NCBI RefSeq assembly: GCF_029784155.1
Contig: NC_073693.1
Coordinates: 336,552,023-336,616,022 of the forward strand
Origin: Uranotaenia lowii
Taxonomy: Eukaryota; Arthropoda; Insecta; Diptera; Culicidae
Reading direction: 5' to 3'
Length of the DNA: 64,000 nt
Below, piece by piece: positions 13,080 through 24,214 of this stretch. A program made the translations under genes and the position numbers. Under the pieces are notes generated by a model, which ran no database searches, had not been told where the DNA came from, and saw only the letters and a program-made list of their open reading frames with translations. Positions within the stretch are counted from its first letter, which is position 1; the number at the start of each line of letters is the position of its first letter.

Positions 13080-13689
13080 ATTTACATCAAATAATCGCGT
13101 TCCGTGTCAAGTAATATTTGTTTCATACGAATTCAGTGCTGTTAAGGATTCAACTTTTTTTAATTTGTAAATTTACATCAATAAATCGTGTTCCACGTCA
13201 TGTAATGATACAGGTTTTCAATTTCAGTGTTGTTAAGGATTCAGAATTTTTTTCTGTGTTGCTCCTAGAACGCTTAACTGAATCAGAATCTTACTGTTAC
13301 TTTAGGGATTTTAAAAGTTGAATCAATGAATTGAAATTGAGGATAAAGTTTTTTTTTTAGTTTTAGTCAGTGGACTTTGTAAAAGCTTTTCATAAAAAAG
13401 CGGGACGGCGGGACATTCAACAAAAAAGCGGGACATGTCCCGCTTTTGCAGGACGGATGGCAACCCTACCATAGCAACTTATACTTTTCAACGCAGAAAA
13501 ACTGAAGCAGGCTAAAAATGCTTGGTCGATAATGAAATTTCAATATATTTTTCTACGTGTCATTAGAACACGTGGAGTGATTTTTGGATGCTGGCGCCAT
13601 CACAACCAGTGTATTAAACACTAACTAAGCAGTTAAGACACGAACCTGTAGTTGATGGAAATGTAGTGCAGTGTTATATCTGTTTATCA

Positions 13690-13830
13690 GTGCTTCTACC
13701 ATATCCGACTTATACCGACTTTAAGTGACCATTTTAACGAATGTTAACTTATTTGGTAGGAATTGCGATTTGCAGTAAAATTGTTAACGACTTGAGCTAA
13801 ATATCATTTCCTATGCGATTTTATGCGAAC
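13690..13830 (+). repeat. CCCAGCAAACA-family right-end relic
   Basis: The stretch parallels the last 130 bp of the complete copy at 11541-11908 (ATATCCGACTTATACCGACT, then AATTGCGATTTGCAGTAA). It is diverged and lacks the final TGCTGGG. Confidence 0.55.
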
Positions 13831-14050
13831 TTTGCGCTATTTGTTCGAAAGCCAGGCGGCGAGTCCAGGGGGCAAGAAACAAGGAGTGCCTTTCATCAAT
13901 CAGCCAGGGTAGCTTTCAAGCAAGCTATTAGAATAAGCAAGGAAAATTGGTACAGTGCATTGTACCAAAGAGCGCAGTATCCGGAAAAATTGAAGGAGAT
14001 CGTGGCACATTTTTTTCCGCAGCGCCCCCTACGACTAACAGTGGACCAGG
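13831..14050 (+). pseudogene. Non-LTR retrotransposon relic, endonuclease-RT linker
   Basis: One + frame reads ARVAFKQAIRISKENWY and later EKLKEIVAHFFPQRP. These resemble the conserved linker before the reverse transcriptase in I/R1/Loa-type elements, an alternating basic helix with an aromatic residue followed by a LKEIV-x-x-FPQ motif. The two parts lie closer together than usual, which implies an internal deletion, and neither endonuclease nor RT motifs remain around them. The assignment rests on pattern memory only. Confidence 0.4.
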
Positions 14051-14934
14051 AACCACACTTTTGCGGTCAAAATTGACTGCAGGCCAGAGGGTTCGTTGTA
14101 GCTCATCAGTGTCTTCGACAAAGTTACTCGTCTATATTTGCGCTATTTATTAATGGATTTGAATAAGTTCTATTTTTCTCCGCAAGGTGGCACCAAAATC
14201 TAACTTTTTACAGAAGCAAGATACAGTCATGTTTTTTCTACAAAAATGTTCATTATACCTTTCATATTAACTTTGTAGAACATTGGAAAGCTTTATGTAG
14301 AGTACTTACCTTGCAAAAATAATAATTTAAGGAAACCTTGCAGTTTATTCACCTATTTTTGTTTTTAGCTATACAATACCTCAAATTTCCACAGTATTCA
14401 ATTGGAATAGCCTTCAATGAGATATTCTAGTGAAAAACTTTTTCGTTTCGCAGATTTTTTCTGTTAAAACGTAAAAAAAGGTTGAAATTTTACATTTTTC
14501 AAATTGCAATTACTTGCTTGCGAGCAGTTTGGCCTCAATTTTCGAGAAGTGACAGTTGTGATTCTGATCTAAATGCATGTAAAAATGTTGGTTGGTTCTC
14601 GTGGGTTCCTTACCAAATTATTTAATAAAATTGGTTAATTTTCAAAACAAATTCACATATTTAATTAAAGACCATTTTCAAAAAAAAAAAAAAAACATTC
14701 GCATTTCTCGTAGCAAAGTCGAATTTTCATCGTTCAGTTATTGGATGAATAAATATTTCAGCACGACTCTGAAGTCCACGACTTCAAACCGGTAACGAAC
14801 GAAAAACTTGTAGATATCGCAAAGAATCTTTTACCCGCTGGGAAGCTACATATTTGGAAAGCGCTTCACAGGATGCTTGTTTCCAATATCCGCCGCACAA
14901 TATTAATTTTGATGGGTTGAAAAAGCTCGTCGGT
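14051..14934. other. AT-rich tract, nothing recognised
   Basis: It contains homopolymer runs (for example the A run near 14680) and no frame longer than about 70 codons. I see no splice-site pair, family motif or terminal repeat. Confidence 0.4.
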
Positions 14935-15010
14935 CGACTCGGTCACATGGTCGGATTATGTTGCATATTTTGATTATGTCACATGGTTGGATTATGTTGA
15001 AGGGTCAGAA

Positions 15011-17647
15011 TATGGGGATTTTTTTTTATTATCTGACAATTTGCGCCGGGGGTCTTCAGATTTTCCCCAAAATTGAAAATTTGGTTCATTTTTGCGACTT
15101 AAAAACACATGTATTTTTTCAGGTTTCTAACATTTTTATTTTTTGAGTTAGCTTCGGTTAGATTTTTTTGTAAATAAAAAATAACCATTTTTCAAAGCTA
15201 CATAACTCTGTTGTTTCTCAACGGAAATTATAAAATAGCACATCAAAATGCATTGAAATTTTATCAGCTTACCAAATAGAATAGTTGAAAAAAATTAAAT
15301 AATGACCTTCAACATGAAAAGTTGTAAATAAACTTTAAATGGCGTCTAAAAGTACCGGCTGCACCACCGAATATTTTGCAAAAAATACCATTGTATAGCT
15401 CGATTCATGATGCAACTTTCATCTGAAGACACCAAAGTGGGCCATCAACACCTTGAAGAGTTATGAAAGAAATAATGACAATAAATCTCTTTTTTTGCAT
15501 CGAAAACAAACAATGGTCGAACAACTGCACTCACATATGGAGATAGCAAGCACTTCTAACAACATGGAAACAAAAGAACTTACCAAAGCAGGTAAAAAAC
15601 ACTACTTTTTCGTGCTTTGTAGAGTGTTCGCAGCAAAACTGACTTTGAATTTTAACCAAAATTCTGAGTATCGTATTGTTTAAGTGATAAAACTTATAAT
15701 GGGAATGTTGCTTTTACAACCTGGTCATATACTATATAACTTATTGATTTTTCGATCAAAGATCATTGTGAAGCATAATCAATGCCAATAGTAGAAGGTT
15801 CAGTTCTTGTGTTTGGGATCACAAAAATGTGATTCAAAAAAGCACTGGACACCAAAATCCTTTCCCATTGATCAAAAAAGTATGAGAAAGTGGCACAAAT
15901 GTTGTAGAAATAATCAAAGAGCTCAGTATGGCCAGCCCAGGCTGTAAAATGATGAAAATATGATACTTAAACCGCATTCGTTTTCTACATTTGCCCAGTT
16001 TTGAGGTTTACCATACTAGAACGAACATAATTCGTCGTCAGTGTTTTGATACCTCGATCGCTCACACACGAATCTTCAGTGTTCCACCGTCCATTTTAAA
16101 TGAAATCTGGGGAATTACGGATGTAAAACTTAGCGCATAAACTTCTAAAAATGATAGTAAAATGTGCATAACTTGTTGTGACCTGGTGCAAAACTGGGTA
16201 TAAACGAATACGTTATTAGATTTTTGGATATAACATGAAGTCAGTTAAGCTGCAACAATCTACCGCCCCTTCTTTCATAACAGTCCCATATACAAAAATA
16301 AGCAAGCGAAACAATCAGCTTCTTCTGTTTTGGAATATATTTTTAAATTGTGACCACCACTTTCAGCATAAACGAAAATCGTTTCTAGGTTGTCATAATA
16401 AATCGTTAGGCCTGAAATTTTCGAAATTGGGTTATTGGTAAGGTCGAGAGCACCATTTTTATTCATTATGGGACTGTTAATCGACTATATTTGAAACCTT
16501 TTACGAATCTACTAGCATAACAGTCCCATACAAAATATATGTTTCTCACCAAGCTACTTTCTAAGACTTAAATTTGATCATTTTTGAACTTCTAAATGCA
16601 ATTTTCAGAAAAAGAAACATACTTTTGCAAAAAAAAATATCATGAATTCCACATTGTAAGTTGAATCTTTTTACGATTTTTGATTGCATCCGATAGTTTT
16701 TCGCTCAGGAAGTCATTCCTAAGAAAGTCAGACCTGCCTTCGAAAACTAGTGTGCATCATTCGACATCAAGTGAGTTAAAAAAATGGTTAAATGATTCAA
16801 AGCAATAAACCAAAGACTATTTCGCCGAAAGAAACATTGAAAAGTAACCAAATCCGTGGTATTTCACATATGAGACTGTTATTCAGGTATATTTCATATA
16901 GGACAGCCACGAATTGATATTTTTTTTCGAAATTTCTAGAACAAAACCCCTTTTTTTAGTCTTTTATGTTGAAGCCGTATGTTGACCTAAAATGACGAAA
17001 ATTCATATGGGACTGTTATGCGAGTAAGGGCAGTCTGAAAAGGACGATAAAGTAGTGTTTTTTACCTGCTTTGGTAAGTTCTTTTGTTTCCATGTTGTTA
17101 GAAGTGCTTGCTATCTCCATATGTGAGTGCAGTTGTTCGACCATTGTTTGTTTTCGATGCAAAAAAAGAGATTTATTGTCATTATTTCTTTCATAACTCT
17201 TCAAGGTGTTGATGGCCCACTTTGGTGTCTTCAGATGAAAGTTGCATCATGAATCGAGCTATACAATGGTATTTTTTGCAAAATATTCGGTGGTGCAGCC
17301 GGTACTTTTAGACGCCATTTAAAGTTTATTTACAACTTTTCATGTTGAAGATCATTATTTAATTTTTTTCAACTATTCTATTTGGTAAGCTGATAAAATT
17401 TCAATGCATTTTGATGTGCTATTTTATAATTTCCGTTGAGAAACAACAGAGTTATGTAGCTTTGAAAAATGGTTATTTTTTATTTACAAAAAAATCTAAC
17501 CGAAGCTAACTCAAAAAATAAAAATGTTAGAAATCTGAAAAAATACATGTGTTTTTAAGTCGCAAAAATGAACCAAATTTTCAATTTTCGGGAAAATCTG
17601 AAGACCCCCGGCGCAAACCCGTCAGATAATAAAAAAAAATCCCCATA
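15011..17647. mobile_element. 2.6-kb palindromic element with ~608-bp inverted arms
   Basis: The left arm (about 15013-15618) and right arm (about 17040-17645) are near-identical reverse complements. Both start TGGGGATTTTTTTT just inside a TA dinucleotide, consistent with TA-targeting Tc1/mariner-type mobilisation. The same 50-codon frame, starting MKSYERNNDNKS, appears once in each arm only because the arms are copies of each other. I see no transposase. Arm divergence is very low, so the inversion is young or maintained by gene conversion. The host sequence is the 22-bp tandem repeat. Confidence 0.8.
16277..17019. mobile_element. Nested MITE with TIR ATAACAGTCCCATA
   Basis: It begins ATAACAGTCCCATA and ends with the reverse complement at 17006-17019. 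The same motif recurs inside at 16467-16479 (inverted), 16517-16530 (direct) and 16868-16881 (inverted, one change). A terminal motif repeated internally in both orientations suggests transposase-binding sites. The element lies in the loop of the larger palindrome. Confidence 0.5.
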
Positions 17648-18090
17648 TGTCAACAGTCAGTTGCATGCTCTGATTTTCTTGAAAAGACGAATTATGTTGC
17701 ATGAAAATATCATGTAGCACGGTCTGATAATGTAACATGGCCAGATTGTGATGTAAGGTTGGATTATGTTGCATGGTTTTTGATGTTGCTTGGTCTGATT
17801 ATGTCAAATGGTCAGATAATGTTGCCTGGTAAGATAATTTGGCATGGTCAGATTATGACGTACGGCCCAATTATATTCTAAAGTTGAATTCTGTTGCATG
17901 ATACAATTATATTGCATGGTCAGATGTTGTTACATGTTCAGAATCTGTTGCACATAGTTAGATTATATTGAATGGTCATATTATGTTTCAGTATCAGATT
18001 ATGTCACATGGTTTAATTATGTTACTTGGTTGGATTATGTCACATGTTCAGATATTGTCATTTTGAGACTATGTCACATGGACACTTTAT

Positions 18091-18829
18091 GACAAGAAAA
18101 AATTGTCGAAATACTACGTTCATTTTGCGGTCGTTGCCAAATTACAATCTCCTCAACTTTATTAAAAGATCCTAGAATTTAGCCTTTTATCTTTGATGGT
18201 GTTTACATTTTTATGAAAAAACTAATTTAGGTCTACTTTGATTGCGTTTTGATTCCGAATTGATATTCCGTTTCATAACAATTGCATTTGCGTTTTAAAG
18301 CGCCAACATTCTTTATATCTATTGCTTCATTGCGAGCGTAGTATTACCACTGACCACACTGACATGACACTTAGAACAAAAATTCAACCATTTTCTGTCT
18401 AATTTTTTGATGTCAGATTTTGCAGGTTCGCAATACCGACGGCAGGTGGCGAACCTGAAAAATTTAACATAAAATGCCCTGTAGGAAAAATTGTCCTGTT
18501 TAGCCCGATTTTATCGTAGAAATTGCGTGTTTTATTTTTAAAGTTGGGTGACATTTCCTAACTGGGATAGCATTTCTTCAAATTGATCGATGCGCACTCT
18601 GGAATCGACATTGCGCACTGTTGGAAAAATTATCCAGAAAACGAAATCGAGTGTCCAGTCTGTATGGTCAGTGGTATTACGTCTGCTACGTCCATCATTA
18701 GGAGAAATCTGTGACAACAAATACGGCGAAAAACATTTTCTACAGATCAAATCCTTTAAAAATCAACACGTCGATTGATTTCCTGGGATTTTCTAGAGAG
18801 TCCAAACCAACCATCATACTAAAACCTCG
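18091..18829. other. AT-rich tract, no gene seen
   Basis: No frame above about 70 codons and no terminal repeat is visible. It lies between the 22-bp minisatellite and RT debris. Confidence 0.4.
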
Positions 18830-19240
18830 ATTACCTGGTCTTTGAAATTTTTTTTAGCTCTTTTAATTCTGTTCTTATGAACGTTATTTTATGGCTGCCA
18901 TACAATATTGGCGTATTTGATAGTGGTTCGGATAAGTCCATCATAAATTGAGACGATAGTTTAAGGATTGTCCAACCCGTGACAAATCCTCCTGGAATTT
19001 GCTTTGGCAACGAACTGTTCGACATGTTAAAAAAAACTAAGCTCTGCATCCAACTCTACGCCTAAATCTATAACTGAGGATTTTTTGTTACGGAACAGTT
19101 GTTTTCAAGACAATAATCGTGCACTTTGTTGCTCGTTTTCCTAGAAAAAATAATCACGCTGTATGTTGAGGCATTGATTTTCAAACCAAAATGGATGCAA
19201 TACTCTGAAAAATTGTTAAGCGCTTTCTGTAGAATCATAC
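18830..19240 (-). pseudogene. Decayed non-LTR RT, C-terminal part
   Basis: Reading the minus strand in more than one frame gives EYCIHFGLKINASTYSVIIF, then IYDGLIRTTIKYANIVW. These match the pattern after the RT catalytic motif in CR1/Jockey-type proteins (a Cys-x-x-x-Gly-Leu-x-x-Asn segment, then the thumb motif ending in a conserved Trp). Stops and frame changes interrupt it. No catalytic YADD remains here. Confidence 0.45.
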
Positions 19241-19382
19241 AATCCTTGGGATACCGAACAGGGAAGGAACATTTTCAAACCAACCACGTCACGCAGCACT
19301 TCGCGGAACTAATTTATTACATGATTTTCAAATTAGTAAAGCAGTCTGATTAATCCGAACATTAATTTATTATCTATCCAAC

Positions 19383-19412
19383 GTTTCGGTGCTTTGTTGG
19401 CACCATCTTCAG
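19383..19412 (-). ncRNA. Hammerhead-ribozyme-like core
   Basis: On the minus strand the order is CUGAAGA, U, GGUGC, a 7-nt loop, GCACC, GAAAC. CUGANGA and GAAA are the invariant hammerhead core segments, and the 5-bp perfect stem between them corresponds to stem II, with one extra U next to the core. Stems I and III are not obvious, so activity is uncertain. Confidence 0.5.
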
Positions 19413-19780
19413 GGAAACTACAATTTTTATTACAATAATTAGAATTAGGTGAAAACAGTTTTGTTATAAACTATCATATTGTTGAGCGGTCCTACTTACA
19501 ATAATGTGTATGTTCTTTGTTATGGAGCTTAAGTTAAGTATATTGTCGGTTTGTTGGTCGATCGGTAGTTGGCACATGCTGTGGGGTCAGATTTTATATG
19601 AACACATTATATGAAGTTTGAATTTAAATTTGAAAAAAACATAGATTAATTTCTTACAGAAACGGTTTGATATCGTTATCTATGGTGGTCACAAAACAAC
19701 TGTGAAACGTTTGAGCTTTCATCTGTGATGATAGATTCATTTTGTTCCCTGTGTTCATTTTGAGAGCTTCTGAAATTTTG

Positions 19781-20056
19781 TTAGTTGTGTTCGTTCAATT
19801 TGTCGAATATAGCTGCGTACGCAGTGTTGAGATTATCAACATCGGTACGTTTGTTTATGGCATTTTTGGTTGTGTAGATGTAGAACATCTCCAAAAACTC
19901 CAGATTTCTATGGCGTAGTGTGTTGTCTAGGATTATGGTATTTGAAAGGTTGAATCTATGTTTGCTTTCTATACAGTGCTCTATGAGAGCGGATTTTTGC
20001 CTTAGCTTATCTATCATGAGGATTGTGTTGGAGTGTGTGTGGTTCAAAATATTCAA
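19781..20056 (-). pseudogene. GIY-YIG endonuclease tail of a Penelope-like element
   Basis: The 91-codon frame contains ALIEHCIESKHRFNLSNTIIL, split across the pattern E/D-H-C-x-x-x-x-H-x-F, then ILDNTLRHRNLEFLEMFYI and NKRTDVDNLNTAY. This matches the second half of GIY-YIG domains in Penelope-like proteins (a nick-making endonuclease acting at the target site). The GIY and YIG residues at the domain start are absent because the copy is truncated. It shares its strand with the hammerhead-like motif downstream. Confidence 0.6.
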
Positions 20057-20089
20057 TTAGATTCAGAATCCCTCCCTTAAGAATCGTAT

Positions 20090-21790
20090 TACAATCACGA
20101 CAATGGCGTAGCTGGTAGAATAAGCCCATGGATGGAAAATTTTTAAGGAAGCTGGTACGATGATTTGCCCTCCGGTGGAAGGAGGGATTGGCACAGGGAG
20201 CGCAGATTTTTGAAACTGCTAATACCGAATGTTTAGGAATTATTTTGGATCTTTTTGCAAAGAGCAATTCGATCGGAAAGTGCAGATTCTTAAGACTGCT
20301 GCTGTTGATTGTTATGTTATAAATTTGGATCCGGCGAAAAAATGGATTTGATCCAAAAGCGCAGTTGCTGGTTATTGCTTTGGAACCAATTAGGATTCAG
20401 AGGCAAAAAAATGAACTTAATGGAAAATTGTAGATTATTATGGCTGTTGTATTTGACTGTTTTGTAATGGATTAAAATCCGGTGAAAAAGATGAATCCAA
20501 TGGGCAAGCGCAGATTTTAAGGCTGCTTCTATTGCTTTCGAATGAATTTGGATCCTGTAGATGATTGTTTTGGAATGAATTCGGATCCGGCGGAAAAGAC
20601 GGATTCAATCGAAGAGCGCAGTTTTTTAAAGCTGCTGCTGTTGATTGAAAATTTGGATTTTGAAATGAAATTCAAATCCGGTGAAACAGACTGATTCGAG
20701 TAGAAGCGCAGATTTTAAAGGCTGCTGCAGCTGATTGTTTTGTCATGCATTTGGATCCAGTGGAAAAGACGGATTCTATGGAAGAGCAAAGATTTTAAGG
20801 CTGCTGCTGTTGATTGTTTTGGATTGAATTTGGATCCGGTGGTAAAGACAGAATCGCTCGGGAAGCGCAGATTCTTAAGGCTCCTGCTGTTGATTGTTTG
20901 GAAATGAATTTAGATCCGATGGAAAAGACTGATTTGATCGGAAAGTTTTATAGCTTTATAGCTTTTGTTGTGGCCATGAAAAGCCATTGGTGGACTGTGG
21001 GTGCGGCGCTTGGCAAAACTACCACTGCTTGCCCTTCCCCCTCCTGGGATTGGGCTTTGACAACCCCTGATGGCTGCCAAACAGTGGAGGCAGGTCCGCA
21101 GACTGTCTGCCTGGGGGCCAAGGCCGGGACAATGTGAGCGCTCGGGAAAACTACCACTGATGGTCCGCTCCCCTCGTGGGATTGGACCTGAAGAGACAAC
21201 CACGCATGGTTGTCCCATCAGTGGAGGCAGGTCCTCATGACGCTGCCTGGCTGCCGAGGCTCGGAGGGATCTCGATCGCCTAATTGACCGAGATCCAAAA
21301 CTCTTTCTGGATGGGGGCTCTGAAAAGAGCCGATTGTGGCAGCTGGATCCGGGAGCAAGGCGTCGGAGCAAAGCAGCGAAGAAGCACAAGACACTCTTTC
21401 TTGACTTATATACTAATTTTATTTCTCTACTTCTACTATTTACAAATTATATACACTTTTTAAACTACCGTCCTTCTTGACGGTCTGACGATTTGATAAC
21501 GACTGACTCGAGGCGCATTGAAGAATGCGCCCTTAAATAGGCTGACGAGCAAGCACACAAACACGTGCTTGCGCTAGATGGAACCGCGTAGAACCTTCCA
21601 GGCGCAAACATCTCGCTTTCAGTGAGAGCAACCGTTTTGCTCTCTCGGTGCGGCACTCTCGCGTCCATTCTCAGTCCGCTTGTCGGACTGAACAGCTTTA
21701 TAGACCTTTTTAGTTTTGGCATGGATTTTGATCCGCTGGAAAAGATGGATTCGGTAGGAAAGCAGAGATTTTTAAGAGTGTGACTAAAAT
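20090..21790 (+). repeat. Degenerate ~80-bp tandem repeat, split by a solo LTR
   Basis: About ten diverged units contain GGATCCGGTGGAAAAGACGG, then GAAGCGCAGATT, then GGCTGCTGCTGTTGATTGTT. Spacing of the CTGCTG landmark is 90, 79 and 80 bp in the best-kept part (20632, 20722, 20801, 20881). One further unit starts at about 21713, after the inserted LTR. Units occasionally show short open frames, but none is conserved. Confidence 0.75.
20966..21694 (-). mobile_element. Solo LTR (729 bp) with 5-bp target duplication
   Basis: The sequence begins TGTTGTGG and ends GAACA and is flanked by GCTTT at 20961-20965 and 21695-21699. It sits inside the 80-bp tandem repeat and is much richer in GC. On the minus strand it has a TATTTAAG TATA-like box near 21530 and AATAAA near 21415, in the right order for an LTR. 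No internal retroviral frame exists, so it is the product of LTR-LTR recombination. Its 5-bp duplication suits BEL/Pao or some Gypsy elements. It does not resemble the BEL LTR at 44147. Confidence 0.65.
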
Positions 21791-24214
21791 ATTTTGGGAA
21801 AAAAACTACAGCCCCGAGGAAAATACGGAGTAAAAAATTTCTAATGGCATAGCTCTTAACTTAATAATTGAATCGTAATTCAATTATTAAAATAATAATA
21901 ACTCCCTTCAAGGCGACTACATCACCAGGGTTAATCCCGTACACCCTCATCCGTCCGCACCTTCTTGTTAATTCATTCCGTGAACCCCAGACGTTGCCGT
22001 CGTCGTCGGTCTTTGGTTGAACGATTTTCGCTTGATAGCGTTAATAAATAGCTCTGGCCGGGCTTGCTTGGCCAGGATAACGAAGCACAACGCGGCAGAT
22101 ACACGTCAGGTTCTCCCCCAGATTTGTGACCCCTTCTAAAGCCTGATGCTTAGGGAGAACTGGAGTTCATGAAGCAGCAGGCAATGGGGCGATAATAATA
22201 TTCTGGTTAGCTGCTGCTCTTTTCCGGTAGCTGGTTAAGATCATCGCACACCTCCCAAAGGAGCTAAGCAATTGAGAAGCAAGACCAGAAAAAAAGTGTT
22301 GCTAGAATCCTGAACGGTGTTTTTTTTTCCATGCAGTCTTGTTCCCCATTCTTCCATGTCTTATGGTCGATGAAGGCGGCCATCGGAGCAGACTTCCAGC
22401 CTTCGTCGTCGTTCTTGTCTTCGGAACCCAACAGAAGGACGATCGTTTTCTTTGTTCCGGTTTGCAACAACATCGTCGCCCATTTGGCTTTGACCAAGCG
22501 GAAATGGGATTTTTCGCCTCCTGGTGAGGAAATATTTATTGAGACATAATTCTTGGCGGGGCTCTTGGAACCGGGAACGGAACTGGAACCGGGAGCCTTG
22601 GCTATTGCGCGTTATCTGGTGAGCCACTAGAAGAAATATAAGCACTTGGGTTTTCCCCCCTGGTGGAAAATGGCTTGGCCCGGGATAGAACACGATCAAA
22701 CTGGCAAATCGAGCAAAGCGAACGGATCCTAGAGCTAGAGACAACCGAATTATGTCTCGAAAAGTGTTGCCTCGCTCGCAGTTCATTGGAAGCGGTTAAG
22801 ATATGAAAATTTTATGTTAAGTGCCATCTTTTCGATTATCTCCGTCCGTCGGAGGAGCAGCACTTCTAAGATTAAACCATTCGCTAGAATGATTTCATTC
22901 CGATCCGGGAGGAAATGGAGAGTGGGTTTTTCCGAGAAAAGCTATTTCCGTGGCCGAATTGTTTCGGAATGACCGGTGGCGATTTAACCTGTTCGTTCAC
23001 CGGGGCCAAAAGTTCGATGGTTTAACGCGTTGATCATCATTTCGTGAGCCAAATTTCAAAGTTTTCATATTTGAAGTATTATTTCTCCTTGAGATGTTAT
23101 GAAATCGGTTTAAATATAGAATTTCGTTCAAAGTTTTTACAAAGGCTTCTAGAATCTTAATTAAACAGTATTTATTGCTATGGAACTTGATAGAGTTCTT
23201 CTCATTGGAGAAAACTTTATTTGCCTAAATTTAGGCTGACAGAAAATTCAGATATTTTAGACATATTTAACTAAATTTAACCACTCTCAACAACAATCAA
23301 AGTGTTTTACCAGGAAATTGGACCTCTCGCTGAACTTATCATCCTAAATCCTTTTCTCGGAAGCAACTAACTACAGAAGCATGTTTGAATATCCGATGTT
23401 TCCGGTGGATAAGCAGAAGGAGGAAAAAGGGGAGTTTCTCTCCTCAGCTGCGGTTTTCCAATCCATCACACTTACACCTGGCCGTCGTCAGCGTCCGTCG
23501 GCCGTGCTCCTTTAAGAGGGTATGCGGTTAGTGAATGCGGTTCGGTCCTGCTGGTTCTTGCTGGTCCTGAGATGGAAACCCTTCGGATAGGCTTAGAGCT
23601 TGGGTTGATAGAAATGCCCTTCAGAGGCTGGACCAACACCGGACCCGGAAGGCAGCTCTCCCGCACATGCGGTTTCCGGGTGCTAAACTTCTTAAAATGT
23701 GTCACTCTCGCTTAGTGTGGCATTATTTGAGCAAATTTTTGTAGTAATTTTAACATCGACTATGAGTGAACAATTTGACCTGCGATCACTTTTTCGCTAA
23801 GTGGTATTCGTCAGCCGTATCTCGAGATATGAAAAAAAAATTGAAAGAAGTTAAGTTTTAGGCCAAATTTATGAATTTTAAAACAAATACAAATCTCAAG
23901 ATTATATTGAAGCATGCAAGCTACGGGAAGATAACTCCTTGTCCTTGCAAGTAGATAGTCTAATCTTTGAATAATTTTACACGAGGTATTTTTTGTATTT
24001 TTAAAAAGAAAAAAATCAGTGTCTCTGAAAATTTGCCTTATTTTAAAAAAGACTCTTCTCTACCTAACGCACTATTCAGGAAAAAAATCAATCAGGTTGT
24101 CTAGAACAACCATATTTTAGAAAATTTGCAAACAAAATATACGAATAAAATTATCAAGTTTTAGCTTAAAGAATTTTCCTAAAAACTTAAAATGTTACGT
24201 TTTTATGCTTAGAT
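21791..24214. other. Mixed unique tract, no gene resolved
   Basis: The parts 21900-22800 and 23440-23710 are GC-richer and look single-copy. They may be host intron, regulatory or exon DNA. The minus frame at 22361-22786 (141 codons, Arg-rich) and a plus frame at 22331-22549 match no family I recognise and lack clear splice sites. The remainder is AT-rich. Confidence 0.4.

Larger units (their letters stand above)
11346..13467. mobile_element. 2.1-kb hAT-like non-autonomous element
   Basis: A 9-bp direct repeat, ACCATAGCA, lies at 11337-11345 and 13468-13476. Immediately inside, the termini are inverted (TTGGCTTGCCA against AGGGTTGCCA) and are followed by inverted AAAAAAGCGGGACA-type subterminal motifs near 11370-11430 and 13385-13445. 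An 8-9-bp duplication with such termini fits hAT-type transposition. No transposase frame is present. The body contains a full CCCAGCAAACA element and several CATCACATATGATG hairpin modules, so it was a landing site itself. Confidence 0.72.
14935..18090 (+). repeat. Degenerate ~22-bp tandem repeat, split
   Basis: Units of the form TGGTCAGATTATGTTGCA with 3-5 variable bases repeat from about 14940 to 15010 and again from about 17690 to 18090. Most are diverged. The gap between the two parts is occupied by the palindromic element at 15011-17647, which therefore inserted into a pre-existing minisatellite. Confidence 0.75.
19365..20070 (-). mobile_element. 3' fragment of a Penelope-like element
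   Basis: The fragment runs from a GIY-YIG-type tail (19781-20056) through an untranslated region to a hammerhead-like motif at 19383-19412. That order fits Penelope-like elements, which carry an RT, then a C-terminal GIY-YIG endonuclease, with hammerhead motifs in terminal repeats. The RT part is missing because the left neighbour on this strand is an unrelated 80-bp tandem repeat, so the copy is 5'-truncated and dead. Confidence 0.6.

Noticed and set aside
15453..17204. Duplicate small protein starting MKSYERNNDNKS on both strands
   Set aside because: Both copies exist only because the arms of the palindrome are inverted duplicates; composition is not coding-like and no homology is known to me.
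20910..21389. 159-codon minus frame
   Set aside because: It lies within the solo LTR, matches no family and spans untranslated LTR sequence.
22361..22786. 141-codon Arg-rich minus frame as a host gene
   Set aside because: No recognised domain, no convincing splice sites, and the plus strand has overlapping frames of similar size.
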